Of a stretch of 64,000 nucleotides of DNA, positions 49,665-59,330 are shown piece after piece (the stretch's first letter is position 1; each line of letters begins with the position of its first letter). The DNA lies in the IMG/VR virus record IMGVR_UViG_3300010430_000027, positions 1-64,000 of that record; one strand, written 5' to 3'. This DNA comes from a virus. The notes beneath the pieces were generated by a model that was given only the letters and a program-made list of their open reading frames with translations, was not told the origin of the DNA and did no database searches. Made by a program: the position numbers and the translations under genes.

Positions 49665-49900
49665 TGTTACTAAATACTTGGGATAAACTCAACTCTTGGA
49701 AAGAAACCATCTTTACCGGTGGTGGAGGTTTTTGGGGTGAGAATACTGGGTGGCCTAACAGTTGTGGTATAGAATTGTTTACAGATGGTTGGATACAATG
49801 TGGACAACAGACGCCTGGATTTATTTCAGAGCCAATTGAAAGAAGGGTGAACTTTTCTAGAATAAGAGCATTCCTGAAAAGACCCCGACTTAAACTTTAA
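49664..49900 (+). CDS. Small virion-region protein (78 aa)
   Basis: The ATG overlaps the previous stop (TAATG). Tryptophan- and glycine-rich (WKETIFTGGGGFWGENTGW) with a basic end (FLKRPRLKL). Possibly an adaptor or chaperone for the repeat protein. Not recognised. Confidence 0.6.
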   Translation: MLLNTWDKLNSWKETIFTGGGGFWGENTGWPNSCGIELFTDGWIQCGQQTPGFISEPIERRVNFSRIRAFLKRPRLKL

Positions 49901-49911
49901 AAGAGGTTAAT

Positions 49912-50280
49912 ATGAACGATGTAGCAGAAAAAGAAACTCCTGTAGTTAAGGTTGAACCTGCCAAGGCAGCTCCTGCTCCTGCGGCTATTGCTCCCAAGGC
50001 TGAATCTATGTCTCCACCAGTACCTAAAGAATCAGCATTGGAAAGGACATTGAAATCGAGTGTGGCAGCGAAGGATGAGGATGTATCCACTCACGTGAAT
50101 CTTGCAGTACCGACGCCTGGTCTTATCAAAAAAGGTAAGGCTCGTGATTTTGAGGGCAAAGACTTGATTCCTTCCAACTGGGTTATTCAGACTCACGGAA
50201 ACGGTATTATCGCTAGAAGCGTTACTAATAACGTTTTTGAAGGAAGTCGTACCGAGTTTAACAAGAAGCTTAGGGGTTAA
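49912..50280 (+). CDS. Hypothetical protein before the portal (122 aa)
   Basis: N-terminal 55 residues are alanine-, proline- and lysine-rich and likely disordered. The C-terminal half (LIPSNWVIQTHGNGIIARSV, EFNKKLRG) is folded-looking. It may act in head assembly given its position. Start after AAGAGGTTAAT. Confidence 0.65.
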   Translation: MNDVAEKETPVVKVEPAKAAPAPAAIAPKAESMSPPVPKESALERTLKSSVAAKDEDVSTHVNLAVPTPGLIKKGKARDFEGKDLIPSNWVIQTHGNGIIARSVTNNVFEGSRTEFNKKLRG

Positions 50281-50284
50281 TTAA

Positions 50285-51850
50285 ATGGGTGTCGCAAACG
50301 CTGCGGACAAGACTAAGATAGTCGCGGATCCGAATGCAGAATACGAGTCTATGAAAGACATATGGCAAAGAAGCCGCGCTGTCTGTAGTGGTGAGCGATA
50401 CGTGAAGAACTTAGATTACTATATAGATGTCCACTACTATACAAATCTATTAATCCCTTTTTCGCCATCCATGTCAGATGCTCAGTATGCATTCTATAAA
50501 GCTGAGGCAGAGTTGCCAGGGATTGTGTCGCAATTCGCAAGGATGCTTGTCGGTGGTTTATTAAGGAAAGAACCTTTATTGGAATTACCTGATAGTGTTC
50601 CAGAAGGTACAATGGACTGGATAATGAATAATTTCACTCAGGACAACTCCACCATAACTTCCTTTTTGGATGTGGGGTTGTGGGAAGAGATGCAGACCAG
50701 TCGTGCTTGGGTGTACGTTGACCATCCTGTATTGACAGATGAAGAAGCTGGTACGATAAGTCAAGAAGAGATGTTTGAAAGGGCTCCTTATCCTGTTCTT
50801 TGGAAGGCAGAGAATATTATTAATTGGAAGACTAAGACAGACGTAAAGGGTAATTCCATTCTTGAGCAGTTGATTGTGAAAGGGACAGTGGCAAGATATC
50901 CTGAAGATAATGAATTCCATCCAAACTACATAAGTACTGTATTTGTACATGAGCTGGTTGGGGGTCTTTATCAGATCAGAGTATTTGAGAAAGTTGTGGA
51001 AGAGAGTAAAGTTCCTATGGTCAGTGGAACAAAGTTCGAAGACAATTCGAAGACTATGGATAAGTACGTACTCACTGAAACTAAGACCAATATATTTGCC
51101 AATAATGAGCGTCTTACTATAATACCTGCATGGCCTCTAAACGGTAGTATCTCCATAACAGAGCCGATACTTTCTCCGATTATCGATAAAGAGGTTGCCT
51201 TATATAATAAGTTGAGTAGACGTAATCACCTGTTGTATGGTGCTTCTACATATACTCCCATAATACAATCAGATATGTCTCCTGAAGATTTCAAGAAAAT
51301 CGTGGATGCTGGTCTTGGGACATGGTTGCATCTGGGTGTAGATGACAAGGCCACTGTGTTGGAAACTCCCACAGCAGCTTTGAAAGACATGGAAACGGCC
51401 ATAGCCAGTGCCATTGAAGAGATGGCTAAGTTGGGTATACGCATGTTGTCTCCTGAGAGTGCTCAATCTGGTGTTGCTTTGGAAATACGTAATGCGGCGC
51501 AAAATGCACAATTGGGCTCTTTGAATAATAAGATTAGTATGATAATGTCTAAGGTCATTGCATTCATGATCGAATGGCGCACAGGTGAACAGATTAAAGA
51601 TTCAGAAGTGAAGTTCATGTTATCAGCAGATTTCAACCCAATACCCTTGGGTGCTGATTGGCTAAGATTGGCCACTGAGTGGTATGAGACAGGGCTGATC
51701 CCACGTTCTATTTGGTTGCAAATTCTCAAGCAGAATGATATGATCGCTCCTGATTACGATGACGAAGAAGGTGTCAAGGAAATTGATGAAGACGAACTCA
51801 TAAACAAGGAAGAAGAGGAAGATCCTGAGTTCTTTGAAAATGTCAAATGA
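50285..51850 (+). CDS. Portal protein (DUF4055-type)
   Basis: Forms the DNA entry/exit channel of the head. Matches the DUF4055 portal family in pattern: MKDIWQRSRAVCSGE, LPGIVSQFARMLVGGLLRKEP, then ALYNKLSRRNHLLYGAS and SAQSGVALEIRNAAQNAQLG in the stem and clip region. Length 521 aa is usual. An acidic C-terminus (EEGVKEIDEDELINKEEEEDPE) follows. Overlaps the MuF fusion gene by ATGA. Confidence 0.9.
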   Translation: MGVANAADKTKIVADPNAEYESMKDIWQRSRAVCSGERYVKNLDYYIDVHYYTNLLIPFSPSMSDAQYAFYKAEAELPGIVSQFARMLVGGLLRKEPLLELPDSVPEGTMDWIMNNFTQDNSTITSFLDVGLWEEMQTSRAWVYVDHPVLTDEEAGTISQEEMFERAPYPVLWKAENIINWKTKTDVKGNSILEQLIVKGTVARYPEDNEFHPNYISTVFVHELVGGLYQIRVFEKVVEESKVPMVSGTKFEDNSKTMDKYVLTETKTNIFANNERLTIIPAWPLNGSISITEPILSPIIDKEVALYNKLSRRNHLLYGASTYTPIIQSDMSPEDFKKIVDAGLGTWLHLGVDDKATVLETPTAALKDMETAIASAIEEMAKLGIRMLSPESAQSGVALEIRNAAQNAQLGSLNNKISMIMSKVIAFMIEWRTGEQIKDSEVKFMLSADFNPIPLGADWLRLATEWYETGLIPRSIWLQILKQNDMIAPDYDDEEGVKEIDEDELINKEEEEDPEFFENVK

Positions 51851-54800
51851 TAAACAATGCTAATACAACTATTTACGATGGAAGGGTAGATAGGGCAGCA
51901 TTACTGAGATTGTATGAGAAGAACACTATAGGGAAGGTTGAAGTGGTGTTAAATGGGCATGTTGTTAGATTGGACAAGATTATTAAGACTTCCAAATTGA
52001 CATCTAGAAATTTTAAGACTTTCCAATTAACAGTGGACAGGGAACTGAAGAGAACTTTTAAAGAAGCATTCAATGTTTCCAAAAGATCTTTATTGGATCT
52101 TGCATCAGACCAAGTATCGTTTACGTTCCAAAACCTAGAAGCATCGGTCAGTAATGTGTGGCGTACTCGTAAACCACAGAGGCGTGTAGCTGAAGAACTC
52201 GTATTGAAAAATCCTTTGCATCAGAATAAGACTCTAGCATTGGGTTGGATAGACGTAAGTAATAATGAGAAAAAGCGAATAGTGGGTGTGATCCGGAAAG
52301 GTCTGGCCGATGGCGATACTCCAGAAGTCATTGCCAGGAATGTTAGGCGTGGCAGTGTTCACAAAATCACAAGAAATCAATCTAAAGCTTTAGTTACCAC
52401 ATCAATTACTAGCGTGTATGCTCAGGCTGACCACGCTGTTTATGAGGCCAATGCTAAGATGCTACGTGGGTGGCAATATGTGGCTGTACTGGATTCAAGA
52501 ACTACTCAAATATGTACACATAGGGATGGTAAAATATATCCCGTATCTGACACATCGCATCTACCTCCAGCGCATTGGCGCTGTAGATCTACAACGACTC
52601 CCATTGTAAAAAATTGGAATGATTTGGGTAAGTTGGAAGGTGTTAATCAGGTACGTAAGAGAAATTTAAAGAAGTTGACTCCTGCCCAAATAGCATTCTA
52701 TGATGGTCAAACGCCACTTAAGGAGTCTTACAATGCATGGTTACTGAGGCAACCTAGCGATGTTCAATTACGACATCTAGGAGATCACCAAAAGGTAGAA
52801 CTCTTTAACAATGGTAAATTAGAGGTCAGTAAGTTCACTGCTCCAAGTGGTGCCGAATTAGGAATACGGCAGTTACGTCAATTGACAGACTCTGACTATT
52901 CTACCCCCAATGACACCAAGAAATTCGCATTGGCCAAACAAAAATTGGATGCAATGCAGTTAGGAGCCAGTGCTCCAGAGGATTTCCTAGATAGTATTAA
53001 GCTCACAAATACCTTGAAAGAATACTATATCTTACAATCTCGTGAGTTGGGCGGCACGTTGTCCTTAACAAACTATCGTGGTAACTTAATTGGTAGCAAG
53101 ACCAGGACTAAGAATTTGGTTCTCAATAGATTGCCCAGAGATGATCAACTGCTTTTCAATCCCATAACAGGTAGATATGAAGACAGTAGATTGTTTCAAC
53201 CTTCTCCGGCCATCTTACAAAACAATCTAAGACTGGTGAATGAGAGCACAGTATTGAAAGCAGCTGATAAGACATATATTAATAAGTTCATAAAGAGTCT
53301 AGAAGACCATATGAGTGTTAATGAAAGAGCTGTTGTATCAGACAATCTCAGAATCCTTTTCACAAGATATAGAAAGAATCCATCTGCATGGGCCAATTTT
53401 AAGGCCGTATCACAAGCACAAGTTAAATTTGATGTAATGAACGTTTCAGATGCAATTGAAACACAACTGAGAAAAGATGCTGACTTTTTAAAGAAGTTAA
53501 AATTAGACAATTATATTGATCCGATTCTGGGTCCTGTACAATTTAAAGATCTATCTGACAAGTTTGTAGCTAATATTCTCGCTAGAAATAAGTGGGAAGA
53601 TAGGGTGGCTCCTAAGCTTGCTAGACAGCTCAGAGATGTATTTGATGTACGCATCCCAATTAAGATAAAAAGACGCGTTCCAGATGATAAGTTACAGCAA
53701 TTCTACCTAAGGTTCGCCCATAGATTGAGTCTAGCAGACAGTCCCGATTTGGATAATTTTGCTGTGGCTCTGGGCAGAGATCTCTATAACATGGCCAATA
53801 TAAACGGTACCAGAACTCAATGGTTGAATCTGGGAAAGCGACTGGTGGAGTCAAATAACAAATTCTATAGTCTAGAGACTTTTGGTGTTCAAAAACGTAG
53901 GATGAAGAGCAAATTGAGTGGTCAATACTTTGGACCATACTATGACACTTTCTCGCATAATATAAGAATTACCGATCCCAGGATTCAGCGGTACGCCAAG
54001 TTGAATCGTAGCATAGATGTTGGCTTGCGCGTGGGCGTTATAGACCCCAAGAACCAATTAATCTTTAGGGAAGGCGCTAAGACGTATTATGTTAGAAACA
54101 ACATAGGATTGTTGACTGACACAAGGATACCGATTACCTCCACTTCCAGTTTCACAAATTTTCCTGAAAAGTTCTTAGACAAAGATATGATAGATTCCCT
54201 GAATTGGGCATCCAAAAGTAAATTCAAAGTAGATAGAGATTATCATGATTTTGTTGTAAAGCTGTTGAACTTCAGTGATGACCGAGGTAAAGCCGCGTTC
54301 TATGACAACTTGAACACGTACAAACAATACATCATTTCGAGAGGAGATTCTTATGAACGTTTCAAAGCTATGGAGTGGTTTTCGAAAAATGACATTGCCT
54401 TCAGCAATCACGCGTTTATTGACAGCCGTGCTAGGATTTATGAAAGAGGATTTATTGGGCCTCAAGCCGGAGAAACCTTCAGACCGTTCTTAAATACTGC
54501 CTATGAACGTAACTTCAGTCCAAGGGACTTTCAAAACTTTCAAGATCAGATAGGTTCTTTTCTTGGTGGTTTGGATGACTTCTTCGAAGGTAGATTCAAC
54601 TCATTGAGTGTTCTTGGTAGACAGCGTTTGGCAGACAAATGGCGTCCTGAGATTGTAAAGATAGGGCACCAGATGCTCAGAGGTAAACCCAGAGATATTA
54701 GAGCCATTCTGAGTTCTGAATTTGTATCTAAAATAGAAGGCGAAGAATTGGGTAAATTTTTCAGGCTGGCTATGGAGTCAGCGAAGATAGATGATTTCTT

Positions 54801-56469
54801 GGGTGGTGTTTATACTCGTAAGTCTGTGGCCAACCTAAGTAAATATAGAACTGCATTAGCGCTTGAACAAGATGCTTCATCTTCCGGTGCACAGATCATT
54901 GCATTGACTACTAAGAATAAGCAATTGGCTGAACTCAGTAACGTCATTCCAACCAACCAAAAGAAGAGACTCTATGACGAGATTGCCGGTCTGACTTTCA
55001 ATGATCCCAGATTTAAGAGACTCAACATGCGTCTAGGATTGAATGAGAGAGATCTCAGAAAGGCCGCTAAAGCTCAGAACATGGTAACATTCTATGGTGC
55101 TGGAGAAAGAACCGGTGTACTGAATGTTGAAAAGAAGTTGGCCAAGATACTCGAAGAAGACGGTGAGACCCTTGTGGTCAGGGCGTCTCAGAGAGATGAG
55201 GTATTGAGTGAGATCTCGGCGAGAGTGGCACGATTTGAAAGATTTGACCCTGAGACAGCGAGAGAGTTGACAGTACTGAGAGCTAATATAAGAGATCTTT
55301 TCAACAAAGGTCTCAATCCCGGTCAGGATATGATGGAAGAATTGTTCTTTTTGACGCCAACCACAAAAGAGTTCTTGGAGAAGATGTCCAAAAGTTATAA
55401 TAAAGTTGTAACACCGAACGACTTTAAAGAGATAGCTTCTATAATGAGTGAGCATCTTGCTATACAAACGCCTATACTAAAGTCTTTCACGAAATTCATG
55501 GGGAGATTGGCTTCAGACTTTCTAGATAATGCCAAGCCATCTAAAGCTGATTTCGATTGGACGTCTGTATTCAAGCAGACATTAGTAGGTACACGCAAGG
55601 ATGGTTACAAGTTGCCTCCCAGAGTGGGCGAAATCCTGGGAGTCAGCACAAAGAAGTCTGTGTCTGAAAGCTTTCTGAATCGTTTTGGATTTTGGAAACC
55701 CAATGGCACTTTGGATGAGATACTGTATGGTCCCAGGGCTCCCAACAATAGACGTACAGGTGCCAAGTATTTCAAGACAAGTGTATTCAAGGTAAAGAAG
55801 CTATTTGAATTGGAAATATTTAAAGCCAACGTATTACCGAAGAGATGGACAAGCGCCCCTTGGGTTAACTTTGATGGCAAGATACTTGAACAAAATTTCA
55901 CATCCAGAATTGAACAGAGATTGTTTTATAGAGACAGAGATGGAAATCCTATAAACAACATTATTCAAATTGATAATAAGACTGAAGCCACTTGGTGGGA
56001 ACAGTTTGTCAATGATTCTGGCAATATAAATGATATTGCAGATACAGCTAAGGCTAAGACTTCATTTGCCGTAAATGGCACTCACTCTAATGATGCTGTA
56101 TTGGTAAAAAGATTCCATCTTTGGGGAAGAGATAATAAAGTAAACACTGCAACTGTTCATGATGCGTTTTTCACTAATGCAGCTGAGATGTTACAAGCCA
56201 AAGATGCACTGAGAGGTATATATGCGAAGGCTGTAGACTCGAATGTAATAAAACAAACATTGGATGAGATGCTCTCTAGAGGATTTCCCAGACATTTATA
56301 TGATCAGTATTTAAGAGAAGCCATTGAGACTGGACTTATCCCAGTTCCAGGTAAATCGAGAATAGACGGAAGACTTCTGACTGATACAGACATACTAGGT
56401 CGCGAAGATATTTTAAGAAACATTGAAGAAGTATTTGAAGACGATTTAGCTTGGTATGGTATCGGGTAG
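51847..56469 (+). CDS. MuF head protein fused to a single-subunit RNA polymerase (1540 aa)
   Basis: Residues about 150-270 form a MuF-type head morphogenesis domain (TTSITSVYAQADHAVYEA; DSRTTQICTHRDG with Cys223; PPAHWRCRS). The rest carries RNA polymerase landmarks in order: D859SRARIY with PQAGE (T7 DWRGRVY region); motif A Asp1009 (EQDASSSGAQIIAL); motif B Arg1071, Lys1075, Tyr1083 (R-x3-K-x7-Y, as in T7 and N4); motif C His1438-Asp1439 (TVHDAFF). The B-C interval is long (356 residues), resembling N4 virion polymerase more than T7. Likely packaged near the portal and injected to start transcription. Overlaps the portal gene. Confidence 0.85.
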   Translation: MINNANTTIYDGRVDRAALLRLYEKNTIGKVEVVLNGHVVRLDKIIKTSKLTSRNFKTFQLTVDRELKRTFKEAFNVSKRSLLDLASDQVSFTFQNLEASVSNVWRTRKPQRRVAEELVLKNPLHQNKTLALGWIDVSNNEKKRIVGVIRKGLADGDTPEVIARNVRRGSVHKITRNQSKALVTTSITSVYAQADHAVYEANAKMLRGWQYVAVLDSRTTQICTHRDGKIYPVSDTSHLPPAHWRCRSTTTPIVKNWNDLGKLEGVNQVRKRNLKKLTPAQIAFYDGQTPLKESYNAWLLRQPSDVQLRHLGDHQKVELFNNGKLEVSKFTAPSGAELGIRQLRQLTDSDYSTPNDTKKFALAKQKLDAMQLGASAPEDFLDSIKLTNTLKEYYILQSRELGGTLSLTNYRGNLIGSKTRTKNLVLNRLPRDDQLLFNPITGRYEDSRLFQPSPAILQNNLRLVNESTVLKAADKTYINKFIKSLEDHMSVNERAVVSDNLRILFTRYRKNPSAWANFKAVSQAQVKFDVMNVSDAIETQLRKDADFLKKLKLDNYIDPILGPVQFKDLSDKFVANILARNKWEDRVAPKLARQLRDVFDVRIPIKIKRRVPDDKLQQFYLRFAHRLSLADSPDLDNFAVALGRDLYNMANINGTRTQWLNLGKRLVESNNKFYSLETFGVQKRRMKSKLSGQYFGPYYDTFSHNIRITDPRIQRYAKLNRSIDVGLRVGVIDPKNQLIFREGAKTYYVRNNIGLLTDTRIPITSTSSFTNFPEKFLDKDMIDSLNWASKSKFKVDRDYHDFVVKLLNFSDDRGKAAFYDNLNTYKQYIISRGDSYERFKAMEWFSKNDIAFSNHAFIDSRARIYERGFIGPQAGETFRPFLNTAYERNFSPRDFQNFQDQIGSFLGGLDDFFEGRFNSLSVLGRQRLADKWRPEIVKIGHQMLRGKPRDIRAILSSEFVSKIEGEELGKFFRLAMESAKIDDFLGGVYTRKSVANLSKYRTALALEQDASSSGAQIIALTTKNKQLAELSNVIPTNQKKRLYDEIAGLTFNDPRFKRLNMRLGLNERDLRKAAKAQNMVTFYGAGERTGVLNVEKKLAKILEEDGETLVVRASQRDEVLSEISARVARFERFDPETARELTVLRANIRDLFNKGLNPGQDMMEELFFLTPTTKEFLEKMSKSYNKVVTPNDFKEIASIMSEHLAIQTPILKSFTKFMGRLASDFLDNAKPSKADFDWTSVFKQTLVGTRKDGYKLPPRVGEILGVSTKKSVSESFLNRFGFWKPNGTLDEILYGPRAPNNRRTGAKYFKTSVFKVKKLFELEIFKANVLPKRWTSAPWVNFDGKILEQNFTSRIEQRLFYRDRDGNPINNIIQIDNKTEATWWEQFVNDSGNINDIADTAKAKTSFAVNGTHSNDAVLVKRFHLWGRDNKVNTATVHDAFFTNAAEMLQAKDALRGIYAKAVDSNVIKQTLDEMLSRGFPRHLYDQYLREAIETGLIPVPGKSRIDGRLLTDTDILGREDILRNIEEVFEDDLAWYGIG

Positions 56470-56473
56470 TTAT

Positions 56474-56492
56474 GACCCCGTTAAATTAACCC
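56474..56492 (+). promoter_or_regulatory. 19-bp conserved element, copy 3 (candidate phage promoter)
   Basis: Exact copy of GACCCCGTTAAATTAACCC, four bases after the MuF-RNAP stop and about 85 bases ahead of the scaffold and major capsid genes. An upstream GGGT (56464-56467) can pair with its ACCC. It would boost expression of the most abundant virion proteins. Confidence 0.6.
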
Positions 56493-56576
56493 TTGAGCTA
56501 TGGTTTTATAGCTTACATTTTTTAATTTGTAATATTGTATATTACGTCATTAAGTTGTACTTGAGGATAAATAGTT

Positions 56577-57251
56577 ATGCCGCCTAAAAAAGATGATGAA
56601 GACAAGAAAGATGATTTAGATGCTAAAGACATCAAAATCGACGACGATAAAGATTCAGACGAAGGTACTAAAACACTGGAAGAACAAATTCAAGCAGGTA
56701 TTGATGAAGCGTTAAAGCCAATTAAAGAGAAATTGGACGGTGCTTACGATGCTCGTGACGAAGCTATTGCCAAAGTTAAAGACTTTGAAAGGAAAGAACG
56801 CGAAGCAGAACTTGCTCGTCTCGAAGAGGAAGGTAAGCACAAAGAAGCTTACGAATCGAGGCTTGCTGAAGAGAAAGCTGAAACGGAAGCTCTTAAAAAA
56901 GAAAATGTTAAGCTTACACGCGACATTTCTGTTAAAAATGAGCTGGCCAAATACGAATTCAGGAATGGCACCGCCAGTGAGATGGCATTCCGAAATGTTG
57001 CTGATAGTCTAGTACAAGACGATAAAGGGACATGGGTTCACAAATCTGGAGACAATATCGAAACTACAGTAAAAGACTTCTTGGAAAATTCCGACAATTC
57101 CTTCCTACTGAAAGTTAAAACATCATCTGGTTCAGGCAATGATACTGAAATTCTACCCGACACCTCAGGTACAGAGTCGAAATCTCTTTTTACAAAACCT
57201 ATAGCTGAGGTACTTAAATTAGCTGGCGAGGGAAAACTTCGCAAAAAATAG
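56577..57251 (+). CDS. Capsid scaffolding protein
   Basis: Highly charged helical protein (KKDDEDKKDDLDAKD start, then EEKAETEALKKENVKLT coiled coil) of 224 aa directly before the major capsid gene; this matches phage scaffold (DUF4355-like) proteins. The C-terminal part SKSLFTKPIAEVLKLAGEGKL is typical. It would guide capsid assembly and leave the head. Confidence 0.85.
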   Translation: MPPKKDDEDKKDDLDAKDIKIDDDKDSDEGTKTLEEQIQAGIDEALKPIKEKLDGAYDARDEAIAKVKDFERKEREAELARLEEEGKHKEAYESRLAEEKAETEALKKENVKLTRDISVKNELAKYEFRNGTASEMAFRNVADSLVQDDKGTWVHKSGDNIETTVKDFLENSDNSFLLKVKTSSGSGNDTEILPDTSGTESKSLFTKPIAEVLKLAGEGKLRKK

Positions 57252-57263
57252 AGGAAGTTATAA

Positions 57264-58463
57264 ATGACTTTACGTACGGACGTTGCTGGTGCAACTGAGT
57301 TTGCACTACAAGAAGCACTCGGAGCGTACTCCGATGAGGCTTATACTAACGCCAGGAAACTGTCAAGTACTGGAATTGTAAGCGGAAATCCAGAGATTGA
57401 TACGAGTTCAGAGACCTATATCGGTCAGATGCGCTGGTTTCAACCTCTGAATCCTGTTATCAATGTAGCATCGTTGACAGTTAGCACAGCTGGTACTCCT
57501 ACCACTTATGGTTCAGAATACCTGAACTACGTTAAGACGGCTCGTACACACGGTGCTGAAAAGGTCAACTTGCAGACTCTTGTAACTCAACAAGACGGTC
57601 TTGCAAAAGTTGGTCGTGACTTCGGTGAAACTAAAGCGCAAGACGAGCACAATGCTGTTCTTTCTTTGCTGAAAGGTGTTTGTATTGCGGAAGCATTGCA
57701 CGGTGCAGGTTCAGCCGGTGGTGGTGCTGGTCTAGGTGGACAATCCTGGGATAACGATCCCAAAGATCCACTGTACGGCTTTTACGTAGATCTCGGAGCT
57801 GCTCTTTTGGTTACTGCTCCCGCAGCTGCCAATATGGGTGCACAACGTGCAGCTGGCTTTCTTGATGCTGTTGGGATGGCTTTCAAAGATTACGAGCCTT
57901 CTTTCTTCTATCTGGTCACAAGTCCAGAAGTTCTTGCATCTCTGCGCTCCGCAAATCTGGTTGATGAGACTACAGTTGTCGATGGCAACGTTGAATTCAA
58001 TACAATCTTCCAAGGCAAGTTCCGTTTGATTCAGAGCCGTGCAAATCAAAATCTGACTCCCGCAGAATTGGATCTTTTTGATGCAACCAATGCTACAAAG
58101 GCTGGTGTAGATATTCTTGGTCCTAAGACTACTTATATTGTTGTCCCTGGTGCTATCGCAATGGAATCTCTGCAGATCGCTGAAGATGTCGAGATCGATC
58201 GTGATGCTGCTGCCTACTTAGGTGGTGGTACTACTCAGATCTGGTATCGTTGGGGTTATGTCGCTCATCCGGCTGGTTACAATTGGGCCGGTTCTCAGGA
58301 TAAGTTCCCGAGTGATGCTGAGTATCAGTATGTTGTAGAAGCTGGAACTCCTGGCCCATTGGATGCTGCAGCAGTGGCGCTTCCCGCAACAACTACCGGT
58401 ACTTGGGTTCGTAAGACTGAATCAGTACTTTCACTTGGAATCCTTCCTGTATTCCATAGCTAA
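57264..58463 (+). CDS. Major capsid protein
   Basis: 399 aa, right after the scaffold gene and in a highly expressed position. Family pattern includes MRWFQPLNPVINVASLTVS, DFGETKAQDEHNAVLSLLKGV, PSFFYLVTSPEVLASLR and the end region IWYRWGYVAHPAGYNWAG. Most likely HK97-fold. No N-terminal protease-processed delta domain; scaffold is separate. Confidence 0.9.
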   Translation: MTLRTDVAGATEFALQEALGAYSDEAYTNARKLSSTGIVSGNPEIDTSSETYIGQMRWFQPLNPVINVASLTVSTAGTPTTYGSEYLNYVKTARTHGAEKVNLQTLVTQQDGLAKVGRDFGETKAQDEHNAVLSLLKGVCIAEALHGAGSAGGGAGLGGQSWDNDPKDPLYGFYVDLGAALLVTAPAAANMGAQRAAGFLDAVGMAFKDYEPSFFYLVTSPEVLASLRSANLVDETTVVDGNVEFNTIFQGKFRLIQSRANQNLTPAELDLFDATNATKAGVDILGPKTTYIVVPGAIAMESLQIAEDVEIDRDAAAYLGGGTTQIWYRWGYVAHPAGYNWAGSQDKFPSDAEYQYVVEAGTPGPLDAAAVALPATTTGTWVRKTESVLSLGILPVFHS

Positions 58464-58475
58464 TCGGAACGAATT

Positions 58476-58958
58476 ATGACTCTCGCCAAAGACACAAATT
58501 CTTATGTGACTAGGGCAGAGGCAGATACATATCTCGCAGACCGTTTGGATGTTCCTGCTTGGGTTGCTGCCACTGATCCTTCAAAAGATCAAGCACTTAT
58601 CACAGCTACATCGCTTCTAGATCTTCAAAGCTACACTGGGTATGCTACTTCAAATACCCAGCCTCTGGCATTTCCTCGTGTAGGTGAATACTTCGATGCT
58701 CGGGTTGGTGCAATAGTTATCTTAGACAGTGCTGTTGTTCCAAACCGAATCTTAGTTGCCACGTACGAATTAGCTGTACACTTATTAAACAATACAGGTG
58801 TGTTGGATGATACAGGTACGGTGAAAAACATTACAGTTGGTGAAATTGAACTGCAGAATATAAGGAATCCCAACAAGATTCCCGGCTTTGTGGATCAATA
58901 TATAAGGCCGCTGTTTAGTGTTACTGCACGTACGAATGCGTGGTGGAGAGCGAACTAG
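58476..58958 (+). CDS. Head-tail connector protein (DnaT-like ssDNA-binding family)
   Basis: The start SYVTRAEADTYLADR is the signature of the phage 'DnaT-like ssDNA binding' family that caps the portal ring. Helical, 160 aa. The end RTNAWWRAN matches. It directly follows the capsid gene, as in many siphoviruses. Confidence 0.8.
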   Translation: MTLAKDTNSYVTRAEADTYLADRLDVPAWVAATDPSKDQALITATSLLDLQSYTGYATSNTQPLAFPRVGEYFDARVGAIVILDSAVVPNRILVATYELAVHLLNNTGVLDDTGTVKNITVGEIELQNIRNPNKIPGFVDQYIRPLFSVTARTNAWWRAN

Positions 58959-59329
58959 TGAGCTACGTCAATCTTATCAACAAGAATGTAAACTTTGCAT
59001 TCAACGCTGTTAAAGACTTAGCTACCACTGTTGTTCTAACAAAGAAGAACGTTACTGGATATGACTTCGGAACGAAATCGAACATCGAAAACGCGGACAC
59101 TGTCATCAGCACCAAGGTTGTGGTCATAAATGCAACTAAGGGCAACAGAGAAGACCGTAAGGCTAGTGAAAGGAATACTCAAAAGCAAGCTATTATGTTA
59201 AAGAAAGAAGACGTGGGTGATGTCTCTTTTTACGAAACGGTTACGATAGACTCTGCCATTTTTCAATTGGGTAGAACAATTAAAGATGATGGTTTCATTG
59301 TGACTGTGGAAGCTTATAAGGAGATTTGA
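58958..59329 (+). CDS. Head completion / stopper protein (123 aa)
   Basis: GTG start overlapping the previous stop; an upstream in-frame GTG (58940) is rejected. Beta-rich small protein in the usual stopper position (SYVNLINKNVNFAFNAVKDL). Assignment is mainly by position. Confidence 0.65.
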   Translation: MSYVNLINKNVNFAFNAVKDLATTVVLTKKNVTGYDFGTKSNIENADTVISTKVVVINATKGNREDRKASERNTQKQAIMLKKEDVGDVSFYETVTIDSAIFQLGRTIKDDGFIVTVEAYKEI

Positions 59330-59330
59330 T

